A stretch of 64,000 nucleotides of DNA, from the NCBI GenBank assembly GCA_034440575.1, contig JAOTOL010001643.1, forward strand, positions 3,289,001 to 3,353,000, written 5' to 3'. Shown here in pieces: positions 56,969 through 64,000 of the stretch. The notes beneath the pieces are model-generated. The model worked only from the letters and a program-made list of their open reading frames with translations. It had not been told where the DNA came from and did not search any database. This DNA is from Imbricaverruca yamaguchii. Lineage: Eukaryota; Arthropoda; Thecostraca; Neoverrucidae. Every line of letters starts with the position of its first letter. Within the stretch, counting starts at the first letter, position 1. The translations under genes were made by a program, and so were the position numbers.

Positions 56969-58387
56969 ACCGGCAGTTTTTGCCCGTGCTAACAACTAAG
57001 AGGGACGTGGAGGATATGCTAAGACGACTGTGAGTTCCATGACAGATAGAACTGGGGTGCTCTATGCCGACCAGTCAGTTGTGCTCCGCCTCTTCGCGCG
57101 ATGATTGCCTTGGATATACCAGTGTTCATTGATTGATGTCTGACGTATGTCCCTTTGGGAAAGAAATAGGCATCGATGGTCCCATGGTGATCATAGCGAA
57201 TTTCAATAACCACGGCGAATTTTTATTATTTTATGACCAATGTATCTCATTTTCGTCTGAATGTGATGTGAAGAGGCTGTCTGAATTCATCAACATGCAA
57301 CGAATAGGCAGGTATTTGGCAAGTGATGCACATGCGTACAATGCAACCTCCCTCAATCATGCTGCTATGTGGTTCAAACAACGAATAAATATGAAGCTTT
57401 GTCTATATTTATATGCCCAGTGAGTGATGCTGAAGTCTTTTTTAATTGGTAAGTGCATAAACCGCGGCTGTATCATTATTTTTACTTGCTTAAACCCCAG
57501 AGTTCCTTGCATGTCCCGCAAATTGACATTTGCTGGTGTATTAGAAGGCATCAGATAGCCGAAATTTTCTTTACCATCGATTTTTCGACAACATTGCGTC
57601 GTTTCAATCGACTCAGGTTGTCGAGACGATCAAAAAGAGGTACTATTTGATCCACTTATCTGGATTCTTTCTCACAGCCAATATGGCGCTGAATGCCAAA
57701 ACAGAGCTTTTTTAAACGCATTTTGAGAAAAAATGCCTAAGCCCAGCGATCTAATTTGTATGCCAAATTGGTAGGCACCTATCAAGGCAAAATAAAAACA
57801 GTGACCATTTTTAGTAACACCACTTGGAAAATTCTCGACACAGGCTAGGACATAATACCCATGTAGGACATAATACCCATGTCCTACATGGTATGGAATG
57901 AGGTATGGAAAGCCTGCAGCCGCCCTGTTTAGCCGCAGGGATGCACCACGATACAGTGGTGCATCCTATACGTGACAACAGGGTCGCAGCCAGTATTTTC
58001 CTCACGGGCCGACCCAAGCAAATGTGAAGAAACAGGTGCGGCTTTCGGCGCGATAAGCGATCCAAAAAATTGTTTCGTGTGCTGAAGAGCTCAAACCTAC
58101 TTCTTTGATCTGGTGTATTTTTGGTGCCTGAGGGGGTATCCGCTCCCGCCGCTTGGCTGTGCTTCTGCGTGACACAATCAGACTAGTTAATAACGGCTGG
58201 GTGCGGAAGGTAGCCCAACTGCGTGCGCGCTCGTGAAGCGGTCATGTTTATGTTGAGCCAACGCAACGGTTCGTCGTAAACCACGCCCATTGGCCTGGTT
58301 TGACCGAGCTTCAAGTTGTTTTTTACCTAGTCCCCCTGGTTGTTATTAATTGTCTGTGCGTGCGAGGGTGCGTGCGTGCGTACGTGA
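56969..58387. other. Gene-free stretch with a small hairpin
   Basis: At 57847-57882 an 18-base unit, AGGACATAATACCCATGT, is repeated exactly. It overlaps a perfect 13-base stem (57859-57871 with 57879-57891, 7-base loop). No gene seen. Confidence 0.5.
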
Positions 58388-58473
58388 AGACTGAGACTGA
58401 GACTGAGGCCGAGACCGAGACCGAGACCGAGGCCGAGACCGAGGCCGAGACCGAGGCCGAGACCGAGACCGAA

Positions 58474-58543
<70 letters not shown>

Positions 58544-58570
58544 GGATCGAGACCGATATCGGAGACCGAG
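58388..58570. repeat. Hexanucleotide array (GAGACC/GAGGCC)n
   Basis: About 30 units of GAGACC with GAGACT at the start and scattered GAGGCC. The flank GACGTGCATGGAAAAATAT soon after resembles the flank of the array at 42463-42960. Confidence 0.96.
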
Positions 58571-58959
58571 GCAAAGGTAGAAACGGATATAGAGAAGACG
58601 TGCATGGAAAAATATTTTGGTGATATTTATTTCTATGTCCCTTGTTTGATGTAACCTTCATGATCCTTTACACAAGTATTCAGTTCAGTTTCAGTCGCTT
58701 ATCCCAAAATCAGGAACGTACTTGCAATATTGTCCATAACCATATGAAAATGTAAGCTACTTCTCTCAGCCCTTTAGCTTGTGAAGCTTTACCAAGGGTT
58801 AGCTGATGCAACACAACTTGGCTTTCGTGATTAGAAGCAGAAGTTCGATAAGCCATGAGCTCCCAGCGGCTTGGAGATCTGTCGGTGAGGCTTTCTGTAC
58901 GAAATCCGCGCGATCCGCGAAATCCATAGATTCTGGCAGACATAGGATGCGACACAGTG
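58571..58959. other. Gene-free stretch
   Basis: No gene or repeat family recognised. Confidence 0.45.
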
Positions 58960-59140
58960 ATAGCCATTTGCGAGGTTCAAGGCACAACCGAGAACCATGT
59001 GGCGACGTTCAGACACAACCGAGAGTCACGTGGCGGTGTCCCGACACAATCAAGGACCCCGTGGCAAATGTCCACACACATCCGATGATCACGTGGCGAA
59101 TGCTCAGACACAATCGAGGATCGCCTACTGAGACAAAGCC
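58960..59140. repeat. Degenerate minisatellite, about 35-base unit
   Basis: Words such as ACAACCGAGAACCATGTGGC, ACAACCGAGAGTCACGTGGC and ACAATCGAGGATCGCC recur about every 34-37 bases over five or six diverged copies. Confidence 0.8.
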
Positions 59141-61160
59141 AAGGACCGCATGTGTTCGGGCACGACTGGTGACAACTTGCTGAGTTTTCCCGGGCTGAAT
59201 AGAGACGAAGTATGCCCAGTGGTCAGTGCCGACGAACTACTGGGTGCCGAGATTCCCAAGGTCATCGTCGTCATCTACAGCGGTCGCTTTATTTTAAATG
59301 GCACCGTGATTAGGAGCGACCGTGTGTATAGGGCGCTTTTCAGCTCCGTCACACCTAGTCTGGACCAGACAGTTCTGTCATTGACACGGCACCGCAAAGC
59401 CTCGCCGACTGAAATATTTGGACTGCTTCCCAATGCGGAGTGAATTGAAGGGAAAATCTTGGGTAGTCATGAGAGAAGTGATAAAGGGAGCGTTGTGACA
59501 GCATACCGTTATCACTGTGTCATGAAGTCAAGTTATCATATTCGTTTGGTGAGGAGGGTTTCCCCCAGGATGTCTTTTCTGCTGCCTATGATTGTCAGCT
59601 GGCAGGAAGAAAAACGGCGCGCGGCAGCGCGCCGAAATTAGCCATATCTTTTCTCGTTCTCAATTTGACATCTTGTGTGGAAATTTGAGGTTAGGTCATC
59701 CACAGTCACCGAGTTAGTCAAAGTCAAGTTAGGTCACCTCGTTAAAGCTAAATTAACGTTGAAAGTTTGATGTTTATTTAGCTTTAGATATTCAACAAAA
59801 CGCCATAGAGGATTCTTTTGAAAGTTTTACGCTTTTCATGATATATTTCTTTTGCAAATTTGCCTATTAGGGCTAAAATCGAAAATTGGGGTTCGTGTAG
59901 GTATTTTGCGTTAGCCTAAGTTTGTTAAAAACAGCATTTCCCGGTTCGCTGTACTCATAAGAAAACGGCAAATTGAAAAACCGAAAGCATAAACCGTATC
60001 TTGTGAATATTGCACGTGGCTTATATAGGGCCTTAGAGCGACTCGATGTTAACCAGGGGAAAGTCATTTTATGATCGATTTCCATTACTCTCCAAATGGA
60101 CGTGAGGTTCTCTTTTAACCATCCACTGTTCCAGCAGCTAGTGATGGTTAAATAGCACACTGAGGAATGCGAATGCCGGATGAAAGCGCCTGTAATATGC
60201 TTAAATGCTGTAAAGTCTAAGCAAGAAAATGTAACACCCAGTTGATTTTCGGTGGCGTAAGAATTGTTGCATTCTTTCACTGTGGATATATGGAGGCAGG
60301 AACCTACGACAAAATGTAATGGGAATGGTGGCACTGAAAAAAAAAAAACTTTTTTTTCCCTGTCATCTTCTACCAATTTGCATCGAAGAAACCCAATATT
60401 TCATCAATATATGGAGAAGGGTTGCCCCTGCTTTGTAGATCTGCACCTGGCAGCTACAAGGGTTTAGCCAGGACTCGTTCAAGGGATCGTGGTGGAGGGT
60501 GGACTATTAGGGCCTCCGGGTCCTTCGGGCCCCCATGCGTTACCTAAAATTGTTAGTTTTCAATCGGATATATGTCGATGTCCTTTTTCTCCTCAGCAGT
60601 TCCTCTGGGCATCCCTACCTCCAGGGGAGGGGTGCACACCTCACCCTTTGATCCCACCAGGTGTCCCTTGAGGTGTGAGGTGCCTAGCGATGCAACTAGC
60701 ACCGCCAGATGCTGGTGGCACTGGGCCATTATATCTCCATGGAAGGAAGTGGTCACGCCATTGTCCAGCTTAGACGCCGCGCCGGGCGCTTGGACCCCTT
60801 AATGGACCCCTAACAGATGATATGGGCTCCTGGACTCATGAGAATGATGACGTGAGATCCATGACATGAGATTCATCATACGACCAGGAGATGCGGTGAC
60901 CAACCCCTTTGCCCCTCTTAGACGATTGGGCCCTGCGACGAGCCTCACCACTCAGTCTATAACTAGACTGGGTGGTGAGGGTCAGCACCTAGTTCCGGTC
61001 AGGGTTCGCTTAGTTCCTCACCATTCACCGCTGTGAGCTGGGTTGGTCTGTCGCCCGTTGATTAGGGGTGATATGTGTCCGACAAGACTCGCCATACGCA
61101 GCTGTGAGTCGGTGATATCGGACCCAGCGCACGCGGTATGCCAGGAGATCGCTTGTGGTG
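59141..61160. other. Gene-free stretch, one unassigned frame
   Basis: A 97-codon plus-strand frame (59150-59443, with IPKVIVVIYSGRFILNGTVI) has protein-like composition but no recognised family and no splice support. The GC-rich part at 60480-60830 may be retroelement untranslated sequence, as it slightly resembles 4060-4140. Nothing else is seen. Confidence 0.35.
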
Positions 61161-61372
61161 CTCAGCTTGTGTTATTCTAGTGTCTGCGGCAGAGAAGCGC
61201 TGTCGATGTTTACCGGGACGCGACAGTGGGGTGAGCACCACACGAACCGTCGAGGCACCGTGTTTGAGTTTGTGTTGTTCTCGTCTCCGCGGCGGACCAG
61301 CGCTGCAGGTATTTGTCGCTCCGTGCGCAGTGAGCGTCATACGGACCGTCGAGACTCGTTTGAAGGGCGCTG
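61160..61372. repeat. Diverged direct repeat, about 105-base period
   Basis: GCTTGTGTTATTC at 61163 and GTTTGTGTTGTTC at 61268 begin two related blocks, each ending in a CGGACCGTCGAG-type word. Confidence 0.7.
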
Positions 61373-62089
61373 TATGTGCTGGTAGGTCTCACATGCGCTC
61401 CTCCGAGTTGTGAGACGTCGGCGTGAACATGCGGGGTGTTGAACTCTAATCCGTGCGCGGCGGACTTCGGATTCCCGGTGCACAGGCCGGAGGTCGTCGC
61501 TGACCATCTTGATAGATTGTAGGACCGTTTTGCCGCGCGTGAGTCAGGGTCATCTCTGAAAGCAGCTGATGTGGGACGTCATTTTCATCCTTTCGTTTCT
61601 TGTTATGCACTATTTTATTGCGATCAGTTGAAGATCTTGCCAATTACGAGTTCATAAAGTTAATTATGCGCCATTCCATGCTCGGGCTTAGGCTTCTGGT
61701 GCTCGAATAGTTTTTGTTCCGAAGCACTATCCTTCACCCTTTATTGTCTTCGGCCATTTCTGGGATACTTTCCATCCGATTCGGTTTCTGTAACAACTGT
61801 GAATCGTAAATGATTCAATCGTTGTGTTTAAAGGAAATTGTCTTGGCCTGGCAGCACCGAATTCACCATTATTTTCATCTGGATGGTGGATATCACTCCA
61901 GGCCAGCACAGTCCGCAAAGGGCAATGCGCATGCATCACCACCATTTGATAAGATCCGCATCTGTTTCTTGCATTGTGTTGGTCATTTCAGTGGGTTGAG
62001 TAAATTCGATAGCTTGAAAGCTTGAAAAAGTGTGAACTAGAGGAGGAGATGAGGGGTACTCGTCCTAAACTTGCATGGATGTGCACGTG
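61373..62089. other. Gene-free stretch
   Basis: Short frames only, and nothing recognisable. Confidence 0.45.
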
Positions 62090-62600
62090 TGTTCATGTGC
62101 GGCATGTGTGTAGTGCTGTAGCTGACTTACGAGTCGTCGGAGTAAGCAAAGACGGGTGCATAGGTGCCGGGTGACACAGGAAGCCGTTTGTGAATAAATT
62201 AGACAAACTCAGCCCACAAGTGTTTCCCTGGACCGCGCCTTGCACTACTTGCAGGCTACTGCTACCCTTGAGAGATGGTGTGTGGTGGTTAAAATAGTCA
62301 CAGAACCAATGAGTAGACATGCTGCGTCACCGAAGCGGTGCGAGTAGCGCATCACGATCTACACAATCGAGTGCCTTAGACAAGTCATACGACGATATTG
62401 CACCTGTCACCCGGCCCTGCCCTCTGTTGATAAATGTGGCACTACAAGCTTGACAGCAGCACTCTCGATCCAGTAAGTGGTCGGGCACGTGTATTGTATT
62501 GGTGACCATGAACTGTCGTTGACAATGTTAGCTGAGTGATAACCAGCTTTTTTGTTAATTTCGTAATTATGCTCAGTATGCTGGCAGGCGTGAAATACAC
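62090..62600 (-). pseudogene. Non-LTR reverse transcriptase fragment
   Basis: Minus-strand frames give HLSTEGRAG, GAISSYDLSKALDCVDRDAL (palm motif A), then CDYFNHHT, VVQGAVQGNTCGLSLSNLFT (like VPQGxxLGPxLF) and a last shifted piece. Compared with other elements here it is closest in wording to the fragment at 13760-14290. Stops and shifts show it is a relic, and the YADD motif is missing. Confidence 0.65.
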
Positions 62601-63270
62601 GACTCATCATGACACCTTATTCATGAATACGTGCCACAGTGGAGTGCTTCGATAACGCGGTGAGGTCACCCGAGACTAGCGGCGTGCTGATCACACGCAA
62701 TAGGCGGGGCCGACCACCGCGGATAACGGCCGGACCGGCCACGGCCAGCGACGTCTCTGCATGGCGGCTCGTGGCGCTCAGTGTAGCGACGAGCTGAGCT
62801 CGGGCAGAGCGGCCTGTCGACCGGCGAAGGCCCAGCTGGCGACTGAGGGGGGGGCGTGTATTCCGGCCAACAGCCAGCTGGTCTACGGTGCAACGGCCAA
62901 TATTTATGAAGTAGTGGTTGAATTGGTGGCTGCGTCAGGATCAGGTGTATGTTCCGGTCCGGTGCACTGCTCAGAGAAGACAGCGTGCTTCCGCAGGCGC
63001 TTCCACATGTTCTTAGCGGAAGATGGTGCCGCCAGAAATCTAATGCGGGCTATGGCAAAGGGATGCTTCAACTCATTTCTGAGACAGACGCATGTATCTA
63101 GCTCATCTAGCTTGCGCTCTCTCAACTTCGCTTTAAAATACAATGCAATTCTGCAATTATATGCAATTCTAGCGTCAGCACGTTGTATGCGTCGGCATCA
63201 CTTGGAGCCGCAGTAGCTGTCCGCTGAAGCTCCGAGCCATTCTGACGCCACGGCCACGGTTGACTCCGGC
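62601..63270. other. Unassigned stretch with an open frame of 151 codons
   Basis: The plus-strand frame 62761-63216 (with ANIYEVVVELVAASGSGVCS) is uninterrupted but has no recognised domain, and it ends just before a minisatellite. Splice support is absent. Confidence 0.25.
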
Positions 63271-63274
63271 AGCT

Positions 63275-63379
63275 GCAGTAGCTGTCGGGCCGAGCCCCGG
63301 GCTGCAGCTGCAGTAGCTGTCGGGCTGAGCCCCGGGCTGCAACTGCAGTAGCTGTCGGGCCAGCCCCGGACCACAGCCG
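63275..63379. repeat. Minisatellite, 35-base unit, 3 copies
   Basis: GCAGTAGCTGTCGGGC begins units at 63275, 63310 and 63345, each followed by GAGCCCCGG or a near form. A more distant partial copy lies at 63210. Confidence 0.9.
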
Positions 63380-63414
63380 AGCCCGGGGCTATGCAGCTAC
63401 CAGACGTCTATGCG

Positions 63415-63500
63415 GCTTGTCAGGCACGGAGGCATGGCTGCGGTCAAGCACGGCTTGTGGCTTGTCAGGCACGGCTTGTGGCTTGTCAGGCACGGAGCCT
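63415..63500. repeat. Short direct repeats, 21-base unit
   Basis: GGCTTGTCAGGCACGG recurs, with a 21-base step between the last copies. The flanking region is GC-rich. Confidence 0.8.
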
Positions 63501-64000
63501 GCTCTCGGCGGTGTTGCGCCGACCGTCGCCAGCCGGCCAGTCTCTGTGGACGCCAACCCACCTTCCCCATCGTTTCTCGGCACCGTCTCCTTGGCAGAGC
63601 GGTGGTGAGGGGGGGCGCGGCCGGCGCAAAACACCGGCTTATGGATGGTCGGCCGGCTGGCCTGGACTGTCCGGCCGCCAGACGTCTCTAAATCTGCACC
63701 GGGTCGCCGCCAAAGGTTGATCGCCCGGCCGGCAGCATTGTTTTTGTGGCGACGAACTCGGCGTCGGCGCCCGCTGCCACGAGAGGCCGCCGTTTGTCTA
63801 CCAGACGTCTGTGTGGCTGGTCACGCACGGATGCTGCTCTCGGGCCGTACTCACACCGCTCCGCCGCAATGCACGGCGCAATTGCGGGGCACTGGGTATT
63901 GAGACTGTTCACTCATTCTGGCGTTGAAAACTGCATAGATATTTTATCCGCTTGCTATAGGGGGTTATTGTTGCTGCTAACATATGCTATATTATATGCT
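63501..64000. other. GC-rich end of window, no gene seen
   Basis: Overlapping open frames of up to about 109 codons run on both strands, as expected in GC-rich sequence. No domain recognised. ACCAGACGTCT words recur near 63397, 63676 and 63800. Confidence 0.4.

Overview
The window reads as nuclear DNA of an animal, most likely an arthropod. Genes are sparse and split by introns, tRNA-derived SINEs and several clades of non-LTR retrotransposon are present, and microsatellites and minisatellites are common. Short AGGTTAGG / TTAGG runs, the arthropod telomere-type motif, recur. A crustacean or chelicerate would fit, but the species cannot be named from the sequence. An intact tektin suggests a lineage that keeps a ciliary or flagellar axoneme, for example in sperm.

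Three host protein-coding loci can be supported. (1) 11440-11763 (+) is the terminal exon of a NOS1AP/CAPON-like adaptor, recognised by its very conserved C-terminal coiled coil. (2) 19208-20416 (-) is a complete, intronless tektin-1-like gene of 402 codons with a poly(A) signal 52 bases past the stop. (3) 45033-46783 (-) is the large last exon of a two-pore-domain potassium channel. It starts inside the GYG codon of pore 1 and carries TM2, a loop of about 420 residues, TM3, pore 2 (GFG), TM4 and a very short tail. The earlier exons of (1) and (3) were not found.

Most other interpretable sequence is mobile-element debris. From 4.5 to 9 kb there is an old CR1 3' remnant facing a nearly full but broken CR1 copy (A). 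From 14.8 to 18.2 kb lies an inverted, more decayed CR1 copy (B) that keeps traces of the CR1 ORF1 esterase. Further reverse-transcriptase fragments lie near 13.8-14.3, 23.9-24.2 and 62.1-62.6 kb. A gag-like ORF1 with two zinc knuckles lies at 25.8-27.6 kb, an RT-tail plus RNase H remnant at 39.6-41.2 kb, and a Penelope-like GIY-YIG remnant near 56.4-56.8 kb. Three tRNA-derived SINE families (here A, B and C) are present, and three insertions of families A and B have perfect target-site duplications.

The remainder is repeat-rich intergenic or intronic DNA: dinucleotide arrays, two hexanucleotide arrays, and minisatellites with units of 15, 18, 21, 27, 35, 39, 46, 54, 91 and 102 bases. No operon, CRISPR array, rRNA or functional tRNA was seen. 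The host genes have no evident joint function. I found no convincing new biological system. The most informative oddities are the intronless tektin with a changed signature peptide, the long-loop potassium channel, a SINE next to the NOS1AP-like splice acceptor, and unusual retrotransposon junctions.
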